Origin: Fibrella forsythiae
GTDB taxonomy: Bacteria > Bacteroidota > Bacteroidia > Cytophagales > Spirosomataceae
Length of the DNA stretch: 64,000 bases
Assembly: GCF_017353175.1 (NCBI RefSeq)
Contig: NZ_JAFMYW010000002.1
Span: 744,001-808,000 of the forward strand
Direction of reading: 5' to 3'
Shown here: positions 47,898 to 56,368 of the stretch, piece by piece
Position numbering within the stretch: position 1 is the first letter of the stretch
Layout of the letters: each line of letters starts with the position of its first letter
Program-made: the position numbers and the translations under genes
Notes under the pieces: model-generated
Told to the model about the DNA's origin: nothing
Databases searched by the model: none
The model's input: the letters and a program-made list of their open reading frames with translations, nothing else

Positions 47898-48133
47898 GCG
47901 GTTCGTAGGGTCTGTTTTCTGTGGGGTGAAATTAGCGCAAAAAGACCAGCCTACTTCACCGAAGCCTAAAATCGATGCTAGAAATTTTGAGAAACATGCT
48001 AGTTAACGTACCTGCTTTTTTGTAGCTTTAACTAATAAAACTATGTTGCCTACAGGTCTTGATGGATGATTCTGAGACAGGTACTAAGCGGCAATCTGGT
48101 TCGAGGCATTCTCTAGATCTTTAATCTGAAGCG

Positions 48134-48574
48134 ATGAAACTAACAGGACCACAGGGGGATTTTGAGTTGAATGTACTTGATTATGAGTACAGCGATTCAG
48201 CTGACTTTTTAGATCGTAACTGGCTTATTGTGAGCATGGTTACTAAAGAAGGGGAACAACAGTCGACCCGGACGCTGACCTTTCTGTCGACCTGGGAGCT
48301 TGAACTACTGCACGACTGGATGCAGTCGGTTATTGACAACGCAGAATTAGCCCCCAAGCTGACGTTCATTGAGCCATCATTGAGTTTTTGTAATCTCTCA
48401 GATGGCAAAGAGCACTATGTTTTTCGGATCAGCATGACCAAAGAGGCCACGCCGAAATGGCATGACGATGAAACCAAACCTTACTGGCTGCCGGTAACGC
48501 CCGATAAAGACGAGCTGAAACAGGCAATCCACGATTTGGCCAGGCAATTAAATAAGTTTCCTGTACGGGCGTAA
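48134..48574 (+). CDS. WapI-like immunity protein
   Basis: 146 residues, soluble, acidic. The pattern FELNVLDYEYSDSADFLDRNWLIVSMV, then TLTFLSTWELELLHDWMQSV and LTFIEPSLSFCNL matches the WapI family of small immunity proteins, in which a paired toxin of the Rhs/WapA type is neutralised. No toxin gene is beside it, so here it is an orphan or serves another role. Family call from sequence memory, moderate certainty. Confidence 0.5.
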   Translation: MKLTGPQGDFELNVLDYEYSDSADFLDRNWLIVSMVTKEGEQQSTRTLTFLSTWELELLHDWMQSVIDNAELAPKLTFIEPSLSFCNLSDGKEHYVFRISMTKEATPKWHDDETKPYWLPVTPDKDELKQAIHDLARQLNKFPVRA

Positions 48575-48594
48575 GGTTTGTGATTGTATACGGA

Positions 48595-51500
48595 TCAGGG
48601 TTGTGGCGTGGCCATAAACTCGGCGAAAGCCGCTTCCAGCGCTTCCAGTTCCTGGGCTAGCTGGCTGGTGTCCTGAACTTTCAGTTTGCCTTCAGCTTCA
48701 CGGGCAATACGGGCCAACCGGGCCACGCCCACCGTACCCGCGCTGCCTTTGAGCGTATGCAGATGGCTTTTTACCGTGGCAATATCACCAGCAGCAAAAG
48801 CCGTTACCGATTCGTTGACCAGGACGGTAGCTTCAGTTACAAAATCCTCGAATACGCTTTCTACCAGTTCGGCACCGCCAATGTCGCGGAGTTGTTCCAG
48901 AATGTCATTGTCGATCACAGGTACGTCGGCATAAGGCAATAGCAAAGTCGGGTCGTAGCTTAGTGCTGTTGGCTGAATCTCGGGTTCGGTTTGTGCCGGC
49001 TGGGTACGTTGCTCAGTGGCGGGTACGCTGTTTGAACTGTTTGCGGCCGCCGGGAGGGAAGGGGCTGGAGGCGTGATTGCGGGTTGATTACGGCTAGTCT
49101 TCTTGATTATTTCGCTCACTTTGGCAATCAGACCCTGTGCGCGTATGGGTTTGGCAATGTAATCGTCGAGGCCCTGGCTCAGAAAACGCTCACGGTCTTC
49201 ACGCATCGAATAGGCCGTCATGGCCACAATGGGCGGCAACAGGGTTGTATGGTTGTCGCGTAGAAAGCGGGTTGTTTCCACACCATCCATGTCGGGCATC
49301 TGAATATCCATGAAGATGACGTCGAACCGGTTATCGCCCTGTCCGCTGCCGGCTGCCACCCGTTCGATGGCTTCGGGGCCACTCGATGCTGTGGTGACAA
49401 TACAGCCCGACTTTCGCAGAATTTCGCTGGCTACCTTCCGGTTCACGGCGTTGTCGTCGACCAGCAAAATCACGGGATGATAATCGGTGAAAAAGTCGGT
49501 CACCTTCATGTCGGCCGCCGCTTCGCTGGGGCTCTGTGTTGGGCTGATTGCCGTTTCTTTCAGCTCAACGGTAAACCAGAATGTGCTACCCATGCCCACC
49601 GTCGATTCAACGCCGACCTTGCCTTTCATCAGGGCGGCCAGTTCTTTCGAGATAGACAGGCCCAATCCGGTGCCGCCGAATGATTTGCGCGATGACGTAT
49701 CGACCTGGCTGAACGAGTTGAACAGCAAGCCAATGTTTTCGGCCGAAATGCCAATGCCCGAATCGCGCACCTCAACCTTAATCCGGTTGAATTTGCCACG
49801 TTTACTGACCAGCGAAGCCGCCACCTCAACGGTGCCGTCTTCGGTGAATTTAAGGGCGTTGGATGTTAAATTCGATAGTATCTGGAGTAGCCGTGTCTGG
49901 TCGGCAATAACAAATTCAGGTAGTTCAGGGCTAAGCGTGTAGAACAGTTTATTGCGTTTTGAACTGGCCTGCTGCCCGAAGAGGGCAATGAGCTTCTCGA
50001 ATATTTCGCCGAGCGCAATAGGCCCTTCATGCAGTTCCATCTTGCCCGCCTCGATCTTCGACAGATCGAGAATATCGTTCAGGATATTGAGCAACGTTTC
50101 CGACGAGCGACGGATCGTGCGGACGTAATCGCGCTGTTCGTCGTTGAGTACGGTATCGTTCAGCAGATCGACCATGCCAATAACGCCGTTCATGGGGGTA
50201 CGTATCTCGTGGCTCATATTGGCCAGGAAACGCTCCTTTACTTTCAGCGACCGTTCGGCTTCGTCTTTGGCTTTGACCAGTTCAGCCGATTGCTTCTTAA
50301 GCTCCGTAATGTCGCGCGCCAGAGCTGCTACTACGGAATAACGACCGTCTTCGTCTTTCAGCAGCAACATGTTGAACATAAACTGCCGTTCAGAGCCGTC
50401 TTTGCGGCGAAGCGTAGCCTCGAAATTCCGTACCGACCGGGTGCGCACCAGTTTGAACAACGCCCGCCGAATTACGCCGGGATCAACGAAGTAATTCAGC
50501 GCATTCTGGCCCATTACTTCGTCGGGTGTGTAGCCGCTGCGTTTGAACACCGATGGGCTAATCATGGTAATTTGCCCGTGCCGGTCAACGCGGATGTAGA
50601 TGTCCTGCAGGTTTTCGAAGATGCCACGGAATTTCTCTTCGCTCCGTTCCAGGTTCAGTTGCGCTCCTTTCCGGTTGGTGATGTCACGCGCAATACCCGA
50701 CACCTCTTCAATGACGCCGCCCGTCAGCAGAATCGGGTTCAGATGCAATTCCAGCCACGATTCTTTTCCGGCCAGGTCGAACCGCATCTCAAAGTTTTGC
50801 GGCTGTCCTTTAAACGCCAGTTTGTAGCGTTCATCGAGCAAGCGTTGATTATCGTCGCCAACGCCCCGCCATCCCTGCTTTTCGGCCGTGATGAATAGTC
50901 GTGGCTGTTCGTTGGTGAGTTGAACAATCAACTCGGCGTAGTTCTGGTTAAATGACGTCAGTTGCAACGCCTTGTTAACCGACCAGATCAGGTACGTGCT
51001 GCTGTTGAAGATGGCGTTCAGCCGGGCGGTTTGCTTATTCAGCGCGGCCTCGGCCTGTTTTCGGGCAATGGCCAGGGCTACCTGACCCGAAATGAACTCA
51101 AGCAGTTCAAGGTCGCGCGGGCCATACAGGTTGGGATCGTTGTATGATTTTACGCCAATAATCCCCGTAATCTCGTCGCCAATCCGCAACGGGGCCGTCA
51201 GCATCAGTTTGGGCTGTTGCTGGCCATATAGGTCGATATGATGTTCATCGGCAAGGCGCAGAATATCCGTATCGCGCAGGAACAGCGGTTTGTCGGCCTC
51301 AATCGTATATTCGGTGAGGCCGCTGCCAAGGCGCTTTTTCGTGAAGCGCATGTTTCCCTGAAACGATTCGTCGACGTAATACGGGAATGTCAGGTATTTT
51401 TTACTCTGGTCGTAGAGGGCGATGAAGAAGTTGCTGGCGTCGATGATGTTGCCCAGTTCGCGATGTACGCGCTGGTAGAAATCATCGAGGTTGGGCATGT

Positions 51501-52299
51501 TCAGGGTCCAGCTGGCAATGCTATAGTAGAGGCGCTGCGCTTTTTCGGCCCTGATCTTCTGCGTGATGTCGCGCAGAATACACCGGAAAGCGGTTGGTTT
51601 TCCCTGATCATACCGGCAGTTTACACTTCCCGACAGAAACAGCGTGCGACCGTCGCGGCTCCGGAAAACGGTCTCGAACGAGGGGTTTGGCTCGCCTTCC
51701 TGCACCCGCTGCAACCGGTCGAGCGTGCTCTTAACATAGTCCGGATGCAGCACGTCACGCAGGGTCAGCGAGGCAATCTGGTCTGCGCCGTAACCCAGTA
51801 GTTCGCGCCAGGCTTTATTCACGAAAATGAATTTGCCGTCGAGCGTGATCAGCTGAATCAGATCGCTGGTGTTATCAACCAGGTCCTGCAACTGAGCATT
51901 GGTGTTGCTCAGAGCCGATGCCACCCGCCGTTTGCTGGTGAGGTCTTCGCCAATGATCGTGAAGGCATCTGTTCGACCACCGGTGCCACTGGGAATAAAC
52001 GAGTTGAGGTGTACGTTTCGGGTCGATCCGCTCCTGGTCAGCAGTTGGATTTCCCGTTGTTCAGGAAAATTGCCGCGCTCGAGTGCCTCCCGGAACAGTT
52101 GTTCAAGCACAACCCGATCGGCCGGCGGCACGAGGATATCAAAGAAATTTCGACCTACAACCTCATCAATGCTCCAGGCCGTAACCCGAAGCGCATACGG
52201 ATTTATGTACGAAACCGACCCGTCGTGTTCAACGGTCAGCCCGATCAGGTTTAGTTGGTCAACAGTTTTGCGTACGTCAAACGGTTGGGTAGTAGTCAT
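48595..52299 (-). CDS. Hybrid histidine kinase: PAS-PAS-GAF-PAS-PAS-HisKA-HATPase-REC-Hpt
   Basis: A 1234-residue cytosolic sensor with no membrane segment. Four PAS-like regions (about 10-125, 130-255, 420-545, 550-680) and a GAF domain (about 265-415) form the input. The HisKA phosphoacceptor is His697 in NMSHEIRTPMNG, the ATPase has NLTSNALKF, DSGIGI and GGTGLGLSI, the receiver Asp is 998 in VIFMDIQMPDMDG and the Hpt His is 1181 in HLHTLKGSAGT. It can thus run a full phosphorelay within one chain; the CheY-like gene nearby is a possible target. A hairpin spacer precedes its ATG. Confidence 0.95.
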   Translation of the reverse strand: MTTTQPFDVRKTVDQLNLIGLTVEHDGSVSYINPYALRVTAWSIDEVVGRNFFDILVPPADRVVLEQLFREALERGNFPEQREIQLLTRSGSTRNVHLNSFIPSGTGGRTDAFTIIGEDLTSKRRVASALSNTNAQLQDLVDNTSDLIQLITLDGKFIFVNKAWRELLGYGADQIASLTLRDVLHPDYVKSTLDRLQRVQEGEPNPSFETVFRSRDGRTLFLSGSVNCRYDQGKPTAFRCILRDITQKIRAEKAQRLYYSIASWTLNMPNLDDFYQRVHRELGNIIDASNFFIALYDQSKKYLTFPYYVDESFQGNMRFTKKRLGSGLTEYTIEADKPLFLRDTDILRLADEHHIDLYGQQQPKLMLTAPLRIGDEITGIIGVKSYNDPNLYGPRDLELLEFISGQVALAIARKQAEAALNKQTARLNAIFNSSTYLIWSVNKALQLTSFNQNYAELIVQLTNEQPRLFITAEKQGWRGVGDDNQRLLDERYKLAFKGQPQNFEMRFDLAGKESWLELHLNPILLTGGVIEEVSGIARDITNRKGAQLNLERSEEKFRGIFENLQDIYIRVDRHGQITMISPSVFKRSGYTPDEVMGQNALNYFVDPGVIRRALFKLVRTRSVRNFEATLRRKDGSERQFMFNMLLLKDEDGRYSVVAALARDITELKKQSAELVKAKDEAERSLKVKERFLANMSHEIRTPMNGVIGMVDLLNDTVLNDEQRDYVRTIRRSSETLLNILNDILDLSKIEAGKMELHEGPIALGEIFEKLIALFGQQASSKRNKLFYTLSPELPEFVIADQTRLLQILSNLTSNALKFTEDGTVEVAASLVSKRGKFNRIKVEVRDSGIGISAENIGLLFNSFSQVDTSSRKSFGGTGLGLSISKELAALMKGKVGVESTVGMGSTFWFTVELKETAISPTQSPSEAAADMKVTDFFTDYHPVILLVDDNAVNRKVASEILRKSGCIVTTASSGPEAIERVAAGSGQGDNRFDVIFMDIQMPDMDGVETTRFLRDNHTTLLPPIVAMTAYSMREDRERFLSQGLDDYIAKPIRAQGLIAKVSEIIKKTSRNQPAITPPAPSLPAAANSSNSVPATEQRTQPAQTEPEIQPTALSYDPTLLLPYADVPVIDNDILEQLRDIGGAELVESVFEDFVTEATVLVNESVTAFAAGDIATVKSHLHTLKGSAGTVGVARLARIAREAEGKLKVQDTSQLAQELEALEAAFAEFMATPQP

Positions 52300-52311
52300 A
52301 GGTAATAAAGG

Positions 52312-52380
52312 TAATTGGTTGAGTAGTTAATTGGTTGATTGGGTAATCAGGACCTGGCGCTCCAATCAACCAACTACCTA
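52312..52380. repeat. Intergenic heptad-type hairpin before the hybrid kinase
   Basis: Arms 52323-52342 (GTAGTTAATTGGTTGATTGG) and 52362-52380 pair after one small gap. The words AATTGGT, TGAGTAG and TGATTGG recur on the left. Starts one base after the ATL stop and ends 12 bases before the kinase ATG. Confidence 0.6.
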
Positions 52381-52381
52381 T

Positions 52382-52756
52382 TCAGGCAAGCTCCAGTGAG
52401 GGGTCCCAAAGGCGGGCCTTAAAATCCACAACGGTATCATCAGTAACGGGTACACCTTCGGCTTCGAGCAGTTCCTGCATGCGGGTTGGCGAACCGAAAA
52501 AATGCTTTCCGGAAAGTATACCCAGCCGATTTACGACCCGGTGCGCAGGTACGTCGGGGCGGGTGTGGCAGCCGTTCATAGCCCATCCCACCATTCTGGC
52601 GCCGGCCCTGAGGCCCAGATACTGCGCAATGGCACCGTAGGTGGTAACGCGCCCTACGGGAATCTGCCGAACCACGGCGTATACATCCTCGAAATAATCG
52701 CGGGGTGGGTCGGCGACCGAGCCGTCGGCGGTGGTGATGGTTCGTTTTGTGGCCAT
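52382..52756 (-). CDS. Alkyltransferase-like protein (ATL)
   Basis: DNA-binding relative of O6-methylguanine methyltransferase that finds alkylated bases and hands them to nucleotide excision repair. The fold is clear: DVYAVVRQIPVGRVTTYGAIAQYLGL, the helix-turn-helix Arg finger AGARMVGWAMNGC, and the active-site loop VPAHRVVNRLG. The catalytic Cys of PCHR is replaced by Ala71, so it cannot transfer alkyl groups. ATG 52756 gives 124 residues, typical for ATL; the frame continues upstream but without domain support. Confidence 0.87.
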   Translation of the reverse strand: MATKRTITTADGSVADPPRDYFEDVYAVVRQIPVGRVTTYGAIAQYLGLRAGARMVGWAMNGCHTRPDVPAHRVVNRLGILSGKHFFGSPTRMQELLEAEGVPVTDDTVVDFKARLWDPSLELA

Positions 52757-53267
52757 ACGTAAATATACAACGGAACACCCGTTCGGCGTAGTCTGCAAAG
52801 CCAACGCCAAACGGGTGGTAGAGAAACGACTGATACTTTCTTGATCAGGCTGGTTGCCTGGCGAGAATTCAAGAAGATCAGCAGACAAACAGGGTGCCTT
52901 TTGTCTGACAACCAACGTAAGTCGTACGCTGCGGATTTCCAAAATAAAGTCTGGCATATGTAACAATGTCTGGTTTATCATTGAGTTATCCGGCAGAGTG
53001 TAATTGTGCAGAAAAAGAATCGATAAGTCAACGTTCGGCATCTGGTTTCAGCACGCATGGTAGATACGCTGCTTTCTAAATGGCTGCCAATAGATGCCTG
53101 ATCGGCGTTTGGCTACCGGCCGGTCAGTTTCAAAGCGAAGCCATTGGTATTAGTAAGCGCCATTAAAGGATAAAAATCGGCCGCAGCTAAAAATACAGCC
53201 TGCTACTTCCGAGATTAATCCTGGTTACCCACCTGGCGGCGTTCCCTGTCATACGGCCTTTTGTGAT
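52757..53267. other. Intergenic region without a recognised gene
   Basis: About 510 bases upstream of the divergent ATL and GH3 genes. The ATL frame stays open for 95 codons on the minus strand but gives no recognised domain. No hairpin or RNA gene was seen. Confidence 0.4.
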
Positions 53268-53275
53268 TACTTTTG
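53268..53275 (+). promoter_or_regulatory. -7 box ahead of the GH3 fusion gene
   Basis: TACTTTTG, exact TAnnTTTG, 26 bases before ATG 53302. No -33 element at the proper distance. Confidence 0.5.
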
Positions 53276-53301
53276 AAGAAGCTAATTTGATCTTCTTCTG
53301 A

Positions 53302-56300
53302 ATGACTGCTTTTCGCCAGACACTGCTGAGTGTCCTTTTCGTGCTGTCTGTTTCTGCCCAATTGCTTGCCCAGACAGCCGTTGCGCCCGTTCGTAAACCA
53401 CTTGCTTTACCGCCCACAGCGCCAACCTTCCTGCGCGATACAGAGCGCTCAGGCCGCTGGGCCGACTCGATTATGGCCGATATGCCCCTCGAACAGCAGG
53501 TTGCTCAACTCATCATGGTGGCGGGCTACTCGAACCGGACACGTACCTATGAAGACTCGCTGACCGATCTGGTACGTACCTGGAAACTGGGTGGCGTTGT
53601 TTTCTTTCAGGGTGGACCCATGCGGCAGGCTAAGCTGAATAACCGCCTGCAAGCCGCCTCGCAAGTGCCGCTGCTGGTGGCAATGGATGCCGAATGGGGC
53701 CTGGCTATGCGGCTGGACAGCACCGTTCGATACCCCTACCAGATGACCCTCGGCGGTATGCCGCAGGCGAGCGAAGGGCTGATTTACCAGATGGGTGCTG
53801 ATGTGGCCCGTCAGGCGCGGCGGTTGGGCATGCACGTCAATTTTGCGCCCGATGCCGATGTGAACAATAACCCCAACAACCCAGTCATCAACTTCCGGTC
53901 GTTTGGCGAAGACAAATATGCCGTGGCGCGTAAGGCTCTCGCCTATATGAAGGGTATGCAGGATAACCAACTGCTAACCAGTATCAAGCATTTTCCCGGT
54001 CACGGTGATACGGGTACCGATTCGCACTATGATCTGCCACTGATTACCAAAAGCCGTGCCCAACTGGATAGCCTTGAACTGTATCCGTTCAAGGAATTGA
54101 TCAGGGCGGGCGCGTCGGGCGTTATGGTGGCCCATTTGAGCATTCCGGCGCTCGATACCACACGGAATCGCCCGTCGACGCTTTCGCCGAATATCGTAAC
54201 GGGTTTACTGAAGAATGAATTGGGTTTCGGTGGCCTGATCTTCTCCGACGCCATGAACATGAAAGGGATGACCAAATACTTCCCGTCGGGGCTGGCCGAT
54301 CGGCGCGGTCTGGAAGCAGGCATGGACATTCTTGAGTTTACCGAAAATATTCCGCGTGCGGTGGCGCAGATTTGCCAGGCATATGACGAACGCACACTGT
54401 CGGCGAAAACGATTGTGGAGCGTTGCCGCAAAATGCTGGTGGCCAAATATTGGGTTGGTCTGAACCAGTATCGCCCCGTAGCCCTCGACGGGCTGGTGGC
54501 CGATCTGAACCGACCCGAGTCGGAGGTGCTTAATCGTCGGTTAACGGAAGCCAGCATGACGGTGGTAACCAATAAGCAGAACATTCTGCCACTGCAACGC
54601 CTCGATACGCTTCGCCTCGCGTCGGTATCGGTTGAGGCCATTGCCCCCACCACATTCCAGAACCGCCTGGGCGATTACACATCCGTGACACCTTACCAAA
54701 TTTCGTCGAAATCGACCGACGCGCAGATCAACGCTCTGCTCGACTCGCTCAATCGGTTCAACGTGGTGCTGGTTGGCGTGCATCTGAACAACATTCGCCC
54801 CGGTGCAAATTATGGTGTTCAGACCCGCACGGCCGAGTTGGTTCAGAAACTGGCCAACACGGGCAAGGCCGTAATCTCCGTTTTTGGTAATCCGTATGTG
54901 CTCGATCGCCTGCCCGACCTGGACAAAGCACAGGCGATTGTGATGCCCTACCAACTGACCAACCACACGGAAGACCTGTCGGCCCAACTGATTTTCGGCG
55001 CTATCGGCGCGGCGGGTCGGTTGCCCGTAACGGTCAACCAGACCTACCGGCTTGGTGATGGCATAACGGTGCAGCCCATCGGCCGTTTGAAATACACGAT
55101 TCCGGAAGAAGTCGGCATCAGCAGCACGTACCTGGCGCAGCAGGTTGACTCGGTCGTGAACATTGGCTTACAGGCCAAGGCGTTCCCAGGTTGCGTGGTG
55201 CAGTTGGCGAAGGATGGCAAAGTCATTTTCCGCAAGGCATACGGCAAACACACCTACGATACGAGCCTGGGTGGCGACGCGCAGCCAACGAAACTCGACG
55301 ACCTGTTCGATTTTGCGTCGGTGACGAAAATAAGTACGTCGACGCCCGCCCTGATGCGGTTGGTCGATGCCGGTAAGTTCAATATCGATGGTACGATGGG
55401 CGAGTACCTGCCCGGCTATCGTAAGTCGAACAAGGATACGGTTCGTTTTCGCGATGTGCTCACGCATCAGGCCAAGTTGAAAGCCTGGATTCCGTTCTGG
55501 CAGGATACGAAGAACCCCGATGGCACCTTCAAGAAGAACACGTTCAGCCCGGTGCGGTCGAGCAAATTCCCGGTCGAGGTGACGGATAGTCTGTTCCTGC
55601 ACAAGAAATATGCGAAGACGATTTTTAACCAGATCAAAGACTCGCCGCTGAACGCCAAGAAAGAGTACATTTATAGTGATCTGTCGTTCTACCTCTACCC
55701 GCAGATTGTGCAACGGCTGACAGGAACCCCGTTCGAAACGTACCTGAAAGACAGCCTGTACCGGCCAATTGGTGCCACTACGTTGACCTATAATCCGCGC
55801 CGGTTTTACCCGCTGAGCCGCATTGTACCGACCGAGTATGACTCGCTCTTCCGCAAAACGTTGATCTGGGGCCGGGTGCACGACGAAGGTGCGGCCATGC
55901 TCGACGGTCTGTCGGGCCATGCCGGTCTGTTCGGAACGGCCAATGACCTGATGAAGCTGACGCAACTGTATCTGCAGCACGGCTCGTTCGGTGGGCAACA
56001 GTTGATCAACTCGGGGACCATCACCGAATTTACCCGTTACCAGTTCCCTGAACTAGGCAACCGCCGTGGACTGGGCTTCGAGAAGGCGGCCTACAAATAC
56101 AATGGCAACGCGCCGAAACTCGCCAGCCCGTCGAGCTACGGTCACTCGGGCTACACAGGTACGTTCACCTGGATTGACCCCGCCGTTGGCCTGAACTACG
56201 TATTCCTCTGCAATCGGGTGTATCCTACGCGGAATAACAACAAGATCACCGAGCTAGGAATCCGCACGGGTGTGGCCGATGCGTTCTACCGCGCGATACG

Positions 56301-56322
56301 TCGAGGTAATAATGTGATGTGA
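53302..56322 (+). CDS. Glycoside hydrolase family 3 fused to a class C beta-lactamase-like serine hydrolase
   Basis: An exported 1006-residue two-enzyme protein. Signal peptide to about residue 24 (LLAQ). The GH3 domain has the NagZ-type signature KHFPGHGDTGTDSH (229-242) and the nucleophile Asp316 in IFSDAMNMKG, and so is probably a beta-N-acetylglucosaminidase. The second domain (from about residue 610) is a serine hydrolase of the AmpC/penicillin-binding type with SxxK Ser673-Lys676 (FASVTKIS), YSDLSFY and HSGYTGT. Together they suit peptidoglycan turnover or recycling in the periplasm. No T9SS domain. Confidence 0.93.
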   Translation: MTAFRQTLLSVLFVLSVSAQLLAQTAVAPVRKPLALPPTAPTFLRDTERSGRWADSIMADMPLEQQVAQLIMVAGYSNRTRTYEDSLTDLVRTWKLGGVVFFQGGPMRQAKLNNRLQAASQVPLLVAMDAEWGLAMRLDSTVRYPYQMTLGGMPQASEGLIYQMGADVARQARRLGMHVNFAPDADVNNNPNNPVINFRSFGEDKYAVARKALAYMKGMQDNQLLTSIKHFPGHGDTGTDSHYDLPLITKSRAQLDSLELYPFKELIRAGASGVMVAHLSIPALDTTRNRPSTLSPNIVTGLLKNELGFGGLIFSDAMNMKGMTKYFPSGLADRRGLEAGMDILEFTENIPRAVAQICQAYDERTLSAKTIVERCRKMLVAKYWVGLNQYRPVALDGLVADLNRPESEVLNRRLTEASMTVVTNKQNILPLQRLDTLRLASVSVEAIAPTTFQNRLGDYTSVTPYQISSKSTDAQINALLDSLNRFNVVLVGVHLNNIRPGANYGVQTRTAELVQKLANTGKAVISVFGNPYVLDRLPDLDKAQAIVMPYQLTNHTEDLSAQLIFGAIGAAGRLPVTVNQTYRLGDGITVQPIGRLKYTIPEEVGISSTYLAQQVDSVVNIGLQAKAFPGCVVQLAKDGKVIFRKAYGKHTYDTSLGGDAQPTKLDDLFDFASVTKISTSTPALMRLVDAGKFNIDGTMGEYLPGYRKSNKDTVRFRDVLTHQAKLKAWIPFWQDTKNPDGTFKKNTFSPVRSSKFPVEVTDSLFLHKKYAKTIFNQIKDSPLNAKKEYIYSDLSFYLYPQIVQRLTGTPFETYLKDSLYRPIGATTLTYNPRRFYPLSRIVPTEYDSLFRKTLIWGRVHDEGAAMLDGLSGHAGLFGTANDLMKLTQLYLQHGSFGGQQLINSGTITEFTRYQFPELGNRRGLGFEKAAYKYNGNAPKLASPSSYGHSGYTGTFTWIDPAVGLNYVFLCNRVYPTRNNNKITELGIRTGVADAFYRAIRRGNNVM

Positions 56323-56327
56323 TGTGA

Positions 56328-56364
56328 TAACAGGCAGATTTATAGAGGGTAAATCTGCCTGTTA
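56328..56364. terminator. Terminator between convergent genes
   Basis: Perfect 15-base arms TAACAGGCAGATTTA and its complement (56328-56342 and 56350-56364) with a seven-base loop, five bases from each of the converging stop codons. Confidence 0.8.
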
Positions 56365-56368
56365 GTAG

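Noticed and set aside
50029-50898. Long open frame opposite the hybrid kinase (289 codons)
   Set aside because: Shadow of GC-rich coding on the other strand; composition rich in Arg, His and Gln, with no domain.
52757-53041. N-terminal extension of the ATL protein by 95 residues
   Set aside because: ATL proteins are about 110-125 residues; the extension has no domain and the ATG at 52756 fits.
55168-55998. Open frame of 276 codons antisense to the GH3 fusion
   Set aside because: Same shadow effect; no start signal or known motif.
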